NCBI GenBank assembly: GCA_003326195.1
Contig: LXQE01000154.1
Span: 80,771 to 144,770, forward strand
Reading direction: 5' to 3'
DNA: 64,000 nucleotides
Source: Nostoc punctiforme NIES-2108
Lineage (GTDB): Bacteria; Cyanobacteriota; Cyanobacteriia; Cyanobacteriales; Nostocaceae
The notes under the pieces are model-generated. The model did not search any database and was not told the origin of the DNA. It saw only the letters and a program-made list of their open reading frames with translations. A program made the position numbers and the translations under genes. Shown here one piece after another: positions 43,298 through 53,473 of the stretch (position 1 is its first letter; every line of letters starts with the position of its first letter).

Positions 43298-46200
43298 ATG
43301 TTAATATCTTCCACTGCTTTGACATCACTTGATCTGGAGTCAGCGATTATTCGCAATCCGCTGATCGTTTTACCAAGTACATCTGTGATGGCGGCAATTG
43401 GTCAGATGAGTGGTAGTCATACGGTGTGTTCATCTTCAAGAGAAGCAAATATTGAAATTGAAGCCCTACAGCTTGAGGTGCGCTCAAGTTGCGTGTTGAT
43501 TGTTGAAGGGAATCAGTTATTAGGCATTTTTACTGAACGAGACGTGGTTCGTCTTACTTCTCAAAGGCGAACACTAGAAAATCTGGCAATTGTTGATGTC
43601 ATGTCACATCCAGTCATTTCCTTACACCAATCTGCATTTACTGATTTGTTCTTAGCTGTGAATCTACTCCAGCAGTATCGCATTCGCCACTTGCCCCTAC
43701 TTGACCAAGACGAAATTGTTGGACTACTGACTCATGAAAGCTTGCAGCAATTGTCACGTCCAATAGACTTGCTGCACCTGCGCCAAGCGGGAGATGTGAT
43801 GACTTCAGAAGTGATTTGTGCGGCTCCAAGTGTCTCGATGCTAGCGATAACTAGACTGATGGCAGAAAATCGGGTCAGTTCGGTGGTGCTTGTGGAAGAA
43901 CTAGTAGCAGAAGGTCAACTCATACAAATACCGATTGGCATTGTGACAGAGCGAGATATTGTTCAATTTCAAGCATTGGAACTGAATTTTGAAGACGTTC
44001 AGGCGCAGGCAGTCATGAGTACACCTGTTTTATCAGTCAGCCCTGAGTACTCTTTGTGGAAAGTTCAAGAGGCAATGCGGCAATATTTAGTTAAGCGGAT
44101 AGTAGTCACTGGAACTCAAGAAGAGTTATTGGGGATAGTGACTCAGAGCAGTATTTTGAAAGTACTCAATCCAGTCGAGCTGACTAATTTAGTTGGAGTC
44201 TTGGAATATCATGTGAATCGGTTAAAAGCAGAAAAATTAGCACTCCTCCAAAATCGCAACGCCGAATTAGAGCAGCAAGTTCAAGAACGTACAGCTACAC
44301 TCAAGGCAAAAGCAGAGCGGGAAAAATTAATTGCAACTATTGCTACTCAGGTTCGCTCTTCGCTCAACCTCCAGGATATTCTTAACACAACAGTTATTGA
44401 AGTGCGATCGCACTTCAACTGCGATCGCGTCATGATCTGGCAGTTTCAACCTGACTGGAGCATGGTTGTGGTTGCAGATTCCGTAGGCAATGATAATGTT
44501 TCTTATCTAGGTAAACAGGTTTACGATAACTGTTGTGCTACTAATTTGTTTGATTTATATTGCCACGAAAAAATTCGAGTTGTGTCTGATATCTACACAA
44601 TGCAGATGAGTGATTGTCACCGAGAACTACTAGAAAGCTTACAGATTAGAGCAAAAATTTTGGTTCCGATTATCCAAGGTAACAACCTGTGGGGATTACT
44701 GAACGTGGTTGAAAGCTTTGCTCCTCGACAATGGGAAGCGGAAGAAATTGCTCTGGTGCAACAGCTTTCGACTCAGATGGCGAGCGCAATTCAACAAGCT
44801 ACTGCTTATCAACAGCTGAAAACTGAACTTGCAGAACGGCAAAAAACAGAAGCGGATCTCCGGCAAAGCGAACAACGATATGCTTCTTTGGCTGCCGCCG
44901 TTCCAGTCGGCATTTTCCGAACCGATGCTCAAGGAAACTGTTTTTACGTTAATGAACGCTGGTGTTCTCTTACCGGACTAACTTCTGAAGAAGCAGCCGA
45001 AACCGGATGGATTAAAGGACTTCACCCCGATGAACGAGAAAAAGTTTTAAATAAGTGGTATTCTACAATTCGAGAAAATAGTCCTTTCCGACTAGAGTAT
45101 CGATTTCAAAAGCCTGATGGCACGGTGACTTGGGTATTTGGACAAGCTGTTGCAGAGTACGATGCAGCTAGAAAAATCACAGGATATGTTGGTACAATCA
45201 CTGATATTAGCGAACATATTGCTGTACTGCGCGATCGCCAAAACGCAGAAGAACAGCTAGTTTATAATGCATTGCATGATGCTCTAACTGACTTACCCAA
45301 CCGCAACCTACTGATGAAGCGGCTAGAATTAGCTCTGAATCGAGCTAACCGTATAGAAACATATTACTTCGCGGTTTTGTTTCTCGACATGGATCGGTTC
45401 AAAATCATCAATGACAGCTTAGGGCATTTAACAGGCGATCAACTACTAACAGTTATTGCTCAGAAACTAAAATCCCAGATTCGCTCTGTAGATTTAGCAG
45501 CCCGGCTGGGTGGTGATGAATTTGTGATTTTGCTTGAAGACATCGACAGTATTGAAGAAGCCGTTGCTGTTGCTGAACGTATATTGGCAGAATTTCAAGC
45601 TCCATTAATGGTCAATAGATATGAAGTCTTTATCACCACCAGCATCGGTATTGTTTTAGGAACCAAAAATTATCTTCAAGCCTCCGATTTGATTCGAGAT
45701 TCAGATATTGCTATGTATCGAGCCAAGAGTCAAGGTAAAAACTGCTATAGAATCTTTGATGTTGAGATGCACACTCAAGTACTTAAACGGCTCAATTTAG
45801 AAAATGACCTTCGTAAGGCTATCGAACGAGAGGAATTTATCATATACTATCAACCAATTATCGATCTAAATAGAAACCATGTTATTGGGTTTGAAGCTTT
45901 AGTACGCTGGCAACACCCTACTCGTGGACTAGTTCCTCCCTCTGAATTTGTTCCCCTGGCTGAAGAAACAGGGCTGATTGTTCCTCTTGATAGCTGGATG
46001 CTCTACACTGCTTGTCAGCAACTTGCGAGATGGCAAACTCAGTTATCTGGTCAATTTCCATTGAAGGTTAGTGTTAATCTCTCTGTTCAAGACCTTCGCA
46101 AAGCCACTTTAGTTAAGGATGTGGAACGCACTCTAGCTCAGACAGGTTTAGATGGTAACAGCCTAACTCTAGAAATTACTGAGAGTATGCTCATTGATAA

Positions 46201-46555
46201 TATCATTGAGACTATCAAGATATTAGAGCAGTTGAAAGCATTAGGAATTCAAATTAGTATTGATGATTTTGGGACTGGATATTCATCGCTGAATTATCTT
46301 CATCTATTACCTGCTGATACCTTAAAAATAGATCGTTCCTTTGTTAATCAAATGCACGAGGGAAGCCGGAATTATCAAGTTGTTGAAACTATTATTACAC
46401 TCAGCAATCAACTTGAGTTAGAAGTAATTGCAGAAGGAATTGAAACACAACAGCAGCTGCAATGGTTACAACAGCTAGGATGTGAATTTGGTCAAGGTTA
46501 TTTCTTTTTTAAACCTCTAGATGTTGATGAAATTGAGACATTATTTATCAATTGA
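43298..46555 (+). CDS. CBS-GAF-PAS-GGDEF-EAL cyclic-di-GMP protein
   Basis: 1085-aa signalling protein. Four CBS motifs form two pairs (about residues 5-325), sensing adenylates or similar. A coiled coil leads to a GAF domain (about 345-505), a PAS domain (about 525-650), a GGDEF domain with intact LGGDEF near residue 740 and an inhibitory I-site RSVD five residues before it, and an EAL domain with FEALVRW, DDFGTGYSSL and KIDRSF. Both diguanylate cyclase and phosphodiesterase sites look intact, so the net activity must be set by the sensors. Long upstream spacer; likely transcribed alone. Confidence 0.92.
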   Translation: MLISSTALTSLDLESAIIRNPLIVLPSTSVMAAIGQMSGSHTVCSSSREANIEIEALQLEVRSSCVLIVEGNQLLGIFTERDVVRLTSQRRTLENLAIVDVMSHPVISLHQSAFTDLFLAVNLLQQYRIRHLPLLDQDEIVGLLTHESLQQLSRPIDLLHLRQAGDVMTSEVICAAPSVSMLAITRLMAENRVSSVVLVEELVAEGQLIQIPIGIVTERDIVQFQALELNFEDVQAQAVMSTPVLSVSPEYSLWKVQEAMRQYLVKRIVVTGTQEELLGIVTQSSILKVLNPVELTNLVGVLEYHVNRLKAEKLALLQNRNAELEQQVQERTATLKAKAEREKLIATIATQVRSSLNLQDILNTTVIEVRSHFNCDRVMIWQFQPDWSMVVVADSVGNDNVSYLGKQVYDNCCATNLFDLYCHEKIRVVSDIYTMQMSDCHRELLESLQIRAKILVPIIQGNNLWGLLNVVESFAPRQWEAEEIALVQQLSTQMASAIQQATAYQQLKTELAERQKTEADLRQSEQRYASLAAAVPVGIFRTDAQGNCFYVNERWCSLTGLTSEEAAETGWIKGLHPDEREKVLNKWYSTIRENSPFRLEYRFQKPDGTVTWVFGQAVAEYDAARKITGYVGTITDISEHIAVLRDRQNAEEQLVYNALHDALTDLPNRNLLMKRLELALNRANRIETYYFAVLFLDMDRFKIINDSLGHLTGDQLLTVIAQKLKSQIRSVDLAARLGGDEFVILLEDIDSIEEAVAVAERILAEFQAPLMVNRYEVFITTSIGIVLGTKNYLQASDLIRDSDIAMYRAKSQGKNCYRIFDVEMHTQVLKRLNLENDLRKAIEREEFIIYYQPIIDLNRNHVIGFEALVRWQHPTRGLVPPSEFVPLAEETGLIVPLDSWMLYTACQQLARWQTQLSGQFPLKVSVNLSVQDLRKATLVKDVERTLAQTGLDGNSLTLEITESMLIDNIIETIKILEQLKALGIQISIDDFGTGYSSLNYLHLLPADTLKIDRSFVNQMHEGSRNYQVVETIITLSNQLELEVIAEGIETQQQLQWLQQLGCEFGQGYFFFKPLDVDEIETLFIN

Positions 46556-46901
46556 AAAAGTCAGAATTCAGGAGTCAGAATTCAGGAGTCGAGCCAGGGA
46601 CGCTCATTCGCTCTTAGCGTCTTCCCTTCTCCCAAAGGGAGAGAAGGGAGAAGACTTGCTCTTTGTGGCGCTATCAGTCCGGGATTCAGACCCGCGACTG
46701 AATTGTTGCACCAATAAATCGGTGTTTCTGTGCAAGAGATAGTTATACCAATTTGAAAAATGATTGCGACAGATGTAAAACTGAAACACTTATCCAATGG
46801 ATGTTGCACAATCTAAAATCTAAAATCCAAAATGGTATTACCTCTAATCCCTCAAAAATGAGCCGACGGTAAGTAACTTGTTAAGATGATGTTGGCTCAT
46901 T
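46556..46901. other. 346-bp spacer with short repeats
   Basis: Contains the tandem direct repeat GTCAGAATTCAGGA (about 46560-46588), a CTTCTCCC/GGGAGAAG stem-loop region (46621-46653) and an AATCTAAAATCTAAAATCC tract (46809-46830). No gene is seen; minus-strand ORFs here are repeat read-through. Confidence 0.55.
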
Positions 46902-48185
46902 TTGAGTCAAAGCAAACCATCACTGACCACCATTAGAAGCATGAAGCATCTGTCAGACTACAACTTCTTTGACCCAGAAGTGCTTGTGTGCCCTTATGAA
47001 TTCTACAAGCTGGCACAGGAGCAAGCACCAATTATGGAGCTACCAAGTCCCACAACAGAAGCAAAACTCTTTCTTGTTACTCGCTATGACTTAGCGATCG
47101 AAATTCTTAAGGATACAAGAGTATTTTCTAGCAATTTCTCGACTTTACTAGCTGGCAAAGAACAACACGATCAGGAGTTGCAGAAAATTTCGGCTCTTGG
47201 CTGGCCTCAGATGAACACCCTACTGACGGCAGATCCACCAGAACACGAGCGATTTCGCTCGTTGGTGAATAAGGCATTCACTTCGTCGCGTATCAATAAA
47301 ATGCGTGACTTGATTGAACAGATTGTTGATGAACTGATTGACAGCTTTATCGATCGCGGCAAGTGTGAATTTGTCAGTGAGTTTGCCGTACCCTTACCGC
47401 TCAAAGTTATTGCTCAACAGTTAGGTGTGCCGCAAGCAGATTTGCCGAAGTTCAAGCAATGGTCTGATGCTTTTATTGCGCGTTTAGGTAACTTACTTTC
47501 TAGAGAGCAGGAAATCGAGTGTGCTAAAGATGTTGTTGCTTTCCAGCATTATTTTCATGATGTCATCGAGTCACGCCAAAAACAGCCTCAAGATGATTTG
47601 ATTACTGACTTGGTACAAGCAAAAGTGGATGGAGAGCGATCGCTCGACACTGCTGAACTACTGAGTATAATTCAGCAAATATTAGTGGCAGGCAACGAGA
47701 CTGTCACCAGTGCGATCGCAGGTGGGATGTTGTTGCTGACAAACAACAAAGAGCAGATGAAGTTGTTACAAACAGATATTTCCCTGATAGAGAACTTTGT
47801 TGAAGAAGTTTTACGAATGCAAAGTCCGACAGCAGGAATGTGGCGAGTTGTAACGGAAGATACAAAGCTCCAAGACGTCGATCTCAAAGCTGGGTCTTTA
47901 GTGATGCTCCGCTTCGATGCTGCTAACCGCGACTCGCTAAAATTTATTGAGGGTGAGCGTTTCGATGTGCGCCGCCATAATGCCAGCAACCACCTATCTT
48001 TTGGTCATGGCATTCATTTTTGTTTGGGTGCTATGCTTGCTCGTAAGGAAATGCAGATCGCATATCAGCGTTTGCTGCTACGCCTGAAGGACATTCGCTT
48101 GGCACAAGAAGGATACCAATATTTACCGAACGTACTCATGCGGACACTAAAGCACCTCTATATTGAGTTTGACAAGGCATCATGA
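46902..48185 (+). CDS. Cytochrome P450
   Basis: 427-aa soluble bacterial P450 that oxygenates a small molecule using electrons from ferredoxin. I-helix AGNETVTSAIA with the oxygen-activating Asn/Glu-Thr; K-helix ExxR in EEVLRMQSP; heme loop FGHGIHFCLGAMLARKE with Cys374. All landmarks are intact. The start is a TTG at 46902, with an in-frame ATG at 46941 as the alternative; neither has a clear ribosome site, and family N-termini (FDPEVLVCPYEFY) begin soon after the ATG. Substrate unknown; no obvious biosynthetic partner lies beside it. Confidence 0.88.
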   Translation: MSQSKPSLTTIRSMKHLSDYNFFDPEVLVCPYEFYKLAQEQAPIMELPSPTTEAKLFLVTRYDLAIEILKDTRVFSSNFSTLLAGKEQHDQELQKISALGWPQMNTLLTADPPEHERFRSLVNKAFTSSRINKMRDLIEQIVDELIDSFIDRGKCEFVSEFAVPLPLKVIAQQLGVPQADLPKFKQWSDAFIARLGNLLSREQEIECAKDVVAFQHYFHDVIESRQKQPQDDLITDLVQAKVDGERSLDTAELLSIIQQILVAGNETVTSAIAGGMLLLTNNKEQMKLLQTDISLIENFVEEVLRMQSPTAGMWRVVTEDTKLQDVDLKAGSLVMLRFDAANRDSLKFIEGERFDVRRHNASNHLSFGHGIHFCLGAMLARKEMQIAYQRLLLRLKDIRLAQEGYQYLPNVLMRTLKHLYIEFDKAS

Positions 48186-48237
48186 ACTACCAGTTCGGTA
48201 ATAAATACTACTAGAATTTCGATAGGAGGTAAAAACA

Positions 48238-48456
48238 ATGCTACGAACCATTGAAGGAATTTATAAAAACGGCAAAATCGAACTAGCCCAAATACCACAA
48301 GGTATTACTGAAAGCAAAGTTTTTGTTACTTTCTTAGAAACAAAACCCATGACTTGGCCAGAAACTATTATGCAACATCAAGGTGTAGTAGAAAGTATTA
48401 TTTTTGAGTCCTACCGAGACGAACTGCTACCACCTAACGAAATCGAGTTTTACTGA
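48238..48456 (+). CDS. DUF104/AF2212-like antitoxin
   Basis: 72-aa protein opening LRTIEGIYKNGKIEL, the small beta-domain common to AF2212-like antitoxins, with an acidic C-terminus likely to wrap the toxin. AGGAGG lies 8 bases ahead of the ATG, the strongest ribosome site in this part of the window. Its TGA overlaps the ATG of the PIN-domain gene by one base, so the pair is translationally coupled. Confidence 0.75.
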   Translation: MLRTIEGIYKNGKIELAQIPQGITESKVFVTFLETKPMTWPETIMQHQGVVESIIFESYRDELLPPNEIEFY

Positions 48457-48861
48457 TGGGTTATTTACTCGATACCTGCGTAATTAGTGATTTTGTCAAG
48501 GGAGAAAAAAATACTCTCAAGCTATTAAAGTCTACTACTCCCACAGATATTTTTATTTCCTCCTTAACAGTAATGGAGATTAAGTATGGATTAGCAATCA
48601 ATCCTCAACGTGCCTTAAAAATCCAATCATTGATTGAAGCATTGTTAGGTTCGATTACGATTTTACCTTTTAGTGTGGAAGAAGCAGAACAAGCTGCCCA
48701 AATTAGAAGTATTTTGAAAACAGCGGGTACTCCTATCGGTTCTTATGATGTATTGATCGCAGCAACAGCAACTAACTCACAATCATATTGTTGTAACATC
48801 TAATATTCGAGAATTTCAAAGAGTAAACAGCTTGCAAATAGAGAATTGGCGTTCTTCTTAA
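48456..48861 (+). pseudogene. VapC-type PIN-domain toxin, frameshifted near its C-terminus
   Basis: The first ~105 codons give a normal PIN ribonuclease with acidic residues in LLDTCVISD, VMEIKYG and SYDVLIAA. At about 48771 an extra A (GCAACAGCAACTAAC) shifts the frame, ending the protein at 48803 with a non-family tail. Dropping that one base restores ATALTHNHIVVTSNIREFQR and continues to a TAA at 48859-48861, the expected PIN ending. The fourth conserved site (TSNIREF) is thus lost. The toxin is probably inactive, unless the base is an assembly error. Confidence 0.8.
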
Positions 48862-48872
48862 ATTACATATCA

Positions 48873-51860
48873 ATGTATTGGAAATGGGGCTATAGGCTAT
48901 TAATCGGATTTTTCGGGCTGTGGCTACTTCTGGATCTGGGTTCCCGTCTGGGAGCAGAGATTTTTTGGTTTCGGGAAGTCGGCTATCTCCAAGCATTTTT
49001 GTTGAGGCTGGTGACTCGTGGTATTTTATGGGTAGTCGTGGCTGGAATAACTGCCGCCTATCTACTGCTAAACCTGGCTTTAGCACAACGGCTAAAATAT
49101 TCCCAGTCTGTAAAGATTGAGCAAGCAGAAGTCAACAGTGAATTAACAAATTTTCTCAGTCCTAATTATCCAAGACGCAATGAAACCCAGATACTTGGGT
49201 CACAACGCTTTCAAGCATTCAGATTGCGCTGGTTATTACCCTTAACTCTGATACTGAGCTTGTTGATTGGGTTAATGCTGGCTCACTATGGTCAAATTGC
49301 TCTTTTCTACTGGCATTCTCCAGTTAACCAGGCTATTCTACCCATTCCCGCCCTATTTCGACCGGAGACAATCTGGCAGCTTTTGAGGCAGATTGTCTCT
49401 CAAGTCTGGTATCTCGGTTTAATTGGGGGAGTAACGATCGCCATCTTAATCTATCCCCAATTTTTACTCACTGCGATCGCACTTCTCTTCAGTCCCATTT
49501 TTGCCTTCATCATATTCCGACACTGGCCAAAGGTGCTGCAATATTTCCACCCCACCCTTTTCAACAGCACTGAGCCTTTATTTGGTCGAGATATCAGCTT
49601 TTACGTATTTTCCTTACCCTTTTGGGAACTGCTAGAACTCTGGCTGATGGGATTATGTTTGTATGGCTTTGTCGCCGTTACTCTCACTTATCTCTTATCG
49701 GCGGATAGTTTGAGTCAGGGAATTTTCCCCGGTTTTTCGCCCCAGCAGCAACGTCATTTATTCGGTATGGGTGGCTTCTTGATGCTGGTAGTGGCTCTGA
49801 GTTATTGGCTAAGTCGCTATGAACTGGTGTATTCTAGCCGGGGAGTGAGTTATGGTGCTAGCTATACCGATGTGACAGCCCAGTTGCCAGCTTACACCGT
49901 TTTGTGCGTTGCGGCAGTAGCGATCGCCTTTTATCTACTTGGGCGAACATTTTTCTGGAAACCCAAATCTGAGTATCGTCGCTTTGTCTTTTACGGGTTA
50001 GGGGTTTATCTAGTATTAGTTGTAGCTGCTGATGTTGTTTTACCTACTGTGGTGCAATATTTAATTGTCCAACCTAATGAGTTGCAACGAGAGCAACCCT
50101 ACATTCAGCGGACTATTGCCTTGACTCGCCAAGCATTTGATTTAGAGGCGATCGATGTCAGAACCTTTAACCCGCAAGGAACATTGACTGAAGCTGACAT
50201 TCAAAAGAATGACTTGACAATTCGGAATATTCGCCTTTGGGATCAGCGACCACTGTTAGAAACTAACCGTCAACTGCAACAAATTCGACCGTATTATCGG
50301 TTTCCCGATGCCGATATCGATCGATATACTCTGAAAACAGATGCAACTTCACGCCAACCCTCTCAAAAACTACCAGAACCTAAGCAGGAAGCAATTGAAT
50401 CAACAGAACGGCGGCAGGTACTGATTGCCGCACGAGAATTAGACTACACTGGTGTACCACAGGAAGCTCAAACATGGGTTAACTACCATTTAATTTATAC
50501 CCACGGTTTTGGGTTTACTGTTAGCCCAGTTAATACAGTTGGGGCGGGTGGTCTACCAGAATATTTTGTCAAAGATATTAGCGGTGATAGTAGCGCTCTC
50601 ACAACTTCCAGTAAAGCCATTCGTGAAAGTATTCCGATTGGGCAACCACGAATTTATTACGGTGAAATCGCCAATACCTATGTAATGACTGGCACAAGAG
50701 TTAGAGAGTTAGACTATCCTAGCGGTAGTGACAATGTTTACAACTCTTACGATGGTCTGGGTGGTGTTGAAATCGGTTCAGCATGGCGACGCTGGCTGTT
50801 TGCCACGTATTTGAAAGATTGGCAGATGGTGCTGACGCGAGACTTTTTGCCAGAAACAAGGGTGCTATTGCGGCGAAATGTCAAGGAAAGAATTCAAGCG
50901 ATCGCACCCTTCCTAAAATTTGACAGCGACCCCTATTTAGTTGCTACTACCGCTAATCAAGATTTCCCCAGTAATCCCAGTTATCTTTACTGGATTGTTG
51001 ATGCCTACACAACGAGCGATCGCTATCCCTACTCAGACACTGGTAGCGATGGTATCAACTACATTCGTAACTCGATCAAGGTAGTGATTGATGCTTACAA
51101 CGGCAGCGTTAATTTTTATATTGCCGATCCCAACGATCCCATCATTGCCACTTGGTCAAAAATATTTCCCAACACCTTCAAACCGCTCAATACTATGCCA
51201 GTGACTCTCCGCAGTCATATCCGTTATCCAGTGGACTTCTTCAAAATTCAATCTGAGCGGTTGATGACCTACCACATGACCGACGCCCAAGTATTTTACA
51301 ACCGGGAAGACCAGTGGCAGATTCCTAATGAAATCTATGGCACTGAACCCCGTCCGGTAGAGCCGTATTATTTGATTACTAGTTTACCCACCGTAGACTT
51401 TGAAGAATTTCTTCTGTTTTTACCCTATACTCCCAGACAGCGGACTAATTTAATCGCTTGGTTAGCGGCGCGATCGGATGGCAAAAACTACGGTAGACTA
51501 GTGCTATATGTCTTTCCTAAAGAACGCCTGATTTACGGAACAGAGCAAATCGAGGCGCGGATTAACCAAGACCCAGTAATTTCTCAGCAAATTTCCTTGT
51601 GGAATCGCCAAGGTTCGAGAGCGATTCAAGGCAATCTACTAGTAATTCCGATTGAGCAATCGCTGCTGTATGTCGAGCCAATCTATCTAGAAGCAACACA
51701 GAATAGTCTGCCAACCTTGGTACGGGTAGTAGTGGCTTACGAAAACCGGATTGTCATGGCACAAACCTTAGAACAAGCATTGCAGGGAATCTTTAAACCA
51801 GAAGTTACACCAGCCCCGGCGATTATCCGTCCCTTTGAAGAAGCAGCCCCGCCAGGTTAA
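48873..51860 (+). CDS. UPF0182 family membrane protein
   Basis: About 995 aa. The N-terminal third has seven or so membrane helices, including GYRLLIGFFGLWLLLDLG at the start and several between residues 150 and 385. The long C-terminal part is soluble, presumably outside the membrane, with the family motif VNYHLIYTHGFGFTVSPVN. Function is unknown. I begin it at the ATG at 48873, since the TTG at 48846 overlaps the restored end of vapC. The C-terminus is proline-rich (KPEVTPAPAIIRP). Confidence 0.87.
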   Translation: MYWKWGYRLLIGFFGLWLLLDLGSRLGAEIFWFREVGYLQAFLLRLVTRGILWVVVAGITAAYLLLNLALAQRLKYSQSVKIEQAEVNSELTNFLSPNYPRRNETQILGSQRFQAFRLRWLLPLTLILSLLIGLMLAHYGQIALFYWHSPVNQAILPIPALFRPETIWQLLRQIVSQVWYLGLIGGVTIAILIYPQFLLTAIALLFSPIFAFIIFRHWPKVLQYFHPTLFNSTEPLFGRDISFYVFSLPFWELLELWLMGLCLYGFVAVTLTYLLSADSLSQGIFPGFSPQQQRHLFGMGGFLMLVVALSYWLSRYELVYSSRGVSYGASYTDVTAQLPAYTVLCVAAVAIAFYLLGRTFFWKPKSEYRRFVFYGLGVYLVLVVAADVVLPTVVQYLIVQPNELQREQPYIQRTIALTRQAFDLEAIDVRTFNPQGTLTEADIQKNDLTIRNIRLWDQRPLLETNRQLQQIRPYYRFPDADIDRYTLKTDATSRQPSQKLPEPKQEAIESTERRQVLIAARELDYTGVPQEAQTWVNYHLIYTHGFGFTVSPVNTVGAGGLPEYFVKDISGDSSALTTSSKAIRESIPIGQPRIYYGEIANTYVMTGTRVRELDYPSGSDNVYNSYDGLGGVEIGSAWRRWLFATYLKDWQMVLTRDFLPETRVLLRRNVKERIQAIAPFLKFDSDPYLVATTANQDFPSNPSYLYWIVDAYTTSDRYPYSDTGSDGINYIRNSIKVVIDAYNGSVNFYIADPNDPIIATWSKIFPNTFKPLNTMPVTLRSHIRYPVDFFKIQSERLMTYHMTDAQVFYNREDQWQIPNEIYGTEPRPVEPYYLITSLPTVDFEEFLLFLPYTPRQRTNLIAWLAARSDGKNYGRLVLYVFPKERLIYGTEQIEARINQDPVISQQISLWNRQGSRAIQGNLLVIPIEQSLLYVEPIYLEATQNSLPTLVRVVVAYENRIVMAQTLEQALQGIFKPEVTPAPAIIRPFEEAAPPG

Positions 51861-52293
51861 GCGATTTTAAACAGAAGTATTGGAAATATGGGAAATTTCC
51901 CCTATGCTGAAAAAACCTTCGATACTACGTTGATAAAGAAAGCAGCAAAGCTTTGAAGAAGCGTTAAAGAAGTCACAAAATCATCAATGCAAGGCCTGAT
52001 TGACTCGGCTTACTTGTCTGAAATATCAAAGCCCATTTGCTTGAAAAATGACAATGCCTTTCTCACCACAAGGGAAACTCGTTGACTTAACGTCAATTCG
52101 ATGAACCTCTCCCTCCCAACCTCCCTCTCCTACAAGGCGAGGGAGGAGCAACGAAAAATTCAGCTTTTTGCTCCCCTCTCCGTGTCGGAGAGGGGTTGGG
52201 GGAGAGGTCAAATAAGACTTGTCGAACTCACGTTGACTTAGTGTGCTTTAAGTCACACCAAGCAGCAATTGTAAATTAAAGGTTGTAACTATA
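51861..52293. other. 433-bp spacer with a paired repeat
   Basis: No gene. It holds a palindromic repeat (52105-52209) flanked by AT-rich DNA, in front of the pentapeptide-repeat gene. Confidence 0.6.
52105..52209. repeat. Inverted repeat ACCTCTCCCTCCCAACCTCC...GGTTGGGGGAGAGGT
   Basis: About 105 bases; the left arm CTCTCCCTCCCAACC pairs imperfectly with GGTTGGGGGAGAG at the right, and two inner stem-loops (CTCTCC..., CCCCTCTCCGTGTCGGAGAG) are nested. A dispersed cyanobacterial spacer element by appearance; only one copy is in this window. Confidence 0.65.
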
Positions 52294-53007
52294 ATGGACG
52301 TGGATGAAATTCTCAAACGCTATGCTGCTGGAGAAAGAAACTTTCAGCGAGTAAATTTGCAAGAAGCAGAGTTAACGAATGCAAACCTCAGAGGCGCAGA
52401 TTTTAGCGATGCCGATTTACGTCAAACACGGCTGGGTAAAACCAACTTCAACCAAGCATGTTTGCGGGGGGCCAACCTGAGTGAAGCGATCCTTTGGGGA
52501 ATAGACTTAAGTGAAGCAGACTTGTATTGTGCCATTTTGCGTGAGGCTGATTTGACTGGGGCAAAGCTAGTTAATACACGCCTAGACAAAGCTAATTTAC
52601 TAAAAACTAGTTTATGTGGTGCTAATTTGAATGGTGCAAAACTTTCTGCTTCTCTACTAATTCAAGCAGACTTACGTCCCAGTTCCAATCAACGCACAGA
52701 TTTGGGATACGCGGTTTTAACTGGGGCAGACTTGAGCTATGCTGACCTGAGAGCAGCTTGTATACATCATGCCAACTTAGATGGAGCGAAGCTATGTCGG
52801 GCAGACCTGAGTCGAAGCATCCAGTGGGGAAATTTGGCGACAGACCTGAGTGGAGCCAGTTTGCAAAGAGCAGACTTGAGCTATGCAGACCTCAATGGTG
52901 CGATTCTGCGCAAGGCTAATCTACAAGGAGCAGACTTAACCGGAGCTATTCTCACTAACGTTGATTTCCAGGGAGCAATCATGCCCGATGCTACGGTTCA
53001 TGATTGA
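52294..53007 (+). CDS. Pentapeptide repeat protein
   Basis: 237-aa protein made almost wholly of A[DN]LXX repeats from residue 22 on (for example LTNANLRGADFSDADL), forming a right-handed quadrilateral beta-helix. One break in the pattern occurs around SSNQRTDLGYAVL. No signal peptide or extra domain. Cyanobacteria carry many such proteins, mostly of unknown role. Confidence 0.9.
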   Translation: MDVDEILKRYAAGERNFQRVNLQEAELTNANLRGADFSDADLRQTRLGKTNFNQACLRGANLSEAILWGIDLSEADLYCAILREADLTGAKLVNTRLDKANLLKTSLCGANLNGAKLSASLLIQADLRPSSNQRTDLGYAVLTGADLSYADLRAACIHHANLDGAKLCRADLSRSIQWGNLATDLSGASLQRADLSYADLNGAILRKANLQGADLTGAILTNVDFQGAIMPDATVHD

Positions 53008-53473
53008 AGGTGGCGATCGCATTAGTGTATGTTAGGAAGCAACGATCGCAGATGTATTCCTTGTACCTCAAGTTTATAATGCCGAGCAATTTTAATACTC
53101 TTTAGGCTCATATCCAACTATTCATAAAATCCCCAAATCATGTATATGTTATCTAGTACAATACGGTGGAAATAAACCAATCATTCCAAATTAACGAAAC
53201 CCTGATGCTGTATTCATTTTTAAGTTTTAAGTTTTAATTTTTAATTCCGCCTTGCGGTACTAGCCTTGATTGCTGCACAACAACATTTGCAACGAGCCGC
53301 GAAGATGAATATTAAAATTAAATTATGAAATATTGATTAGGTACAGCAAGGCGCAAGTCAAAATTCAAAAATGTTATGGAATAAGCTTTTTAGGGATTTG
53401 AAATGGTTGCTATATTTACGCTGTGGCGTACTAGAAAATTATTCACTGCTGGTGAAATCGAAAATTTATTATT
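53008..53473. other. 466-bp spacer
   Basis: AT-rich; contains a TAAGTTTTAAGTTTTAATTT tract (about 53220-53245) and a 15-base segment GGCGCAAGTCAAAAT resembling the start region of the next gene (53600). No gene or RNA recognised. Confidence 0.5.

Noticed and set aside
46582..46809. Minus-strand ORFs of 61-75 aa
   Set aside because: Two overlapping frames in repeat-rich spacer without a ribosome site or domain; read-through of stem-loop DNA.
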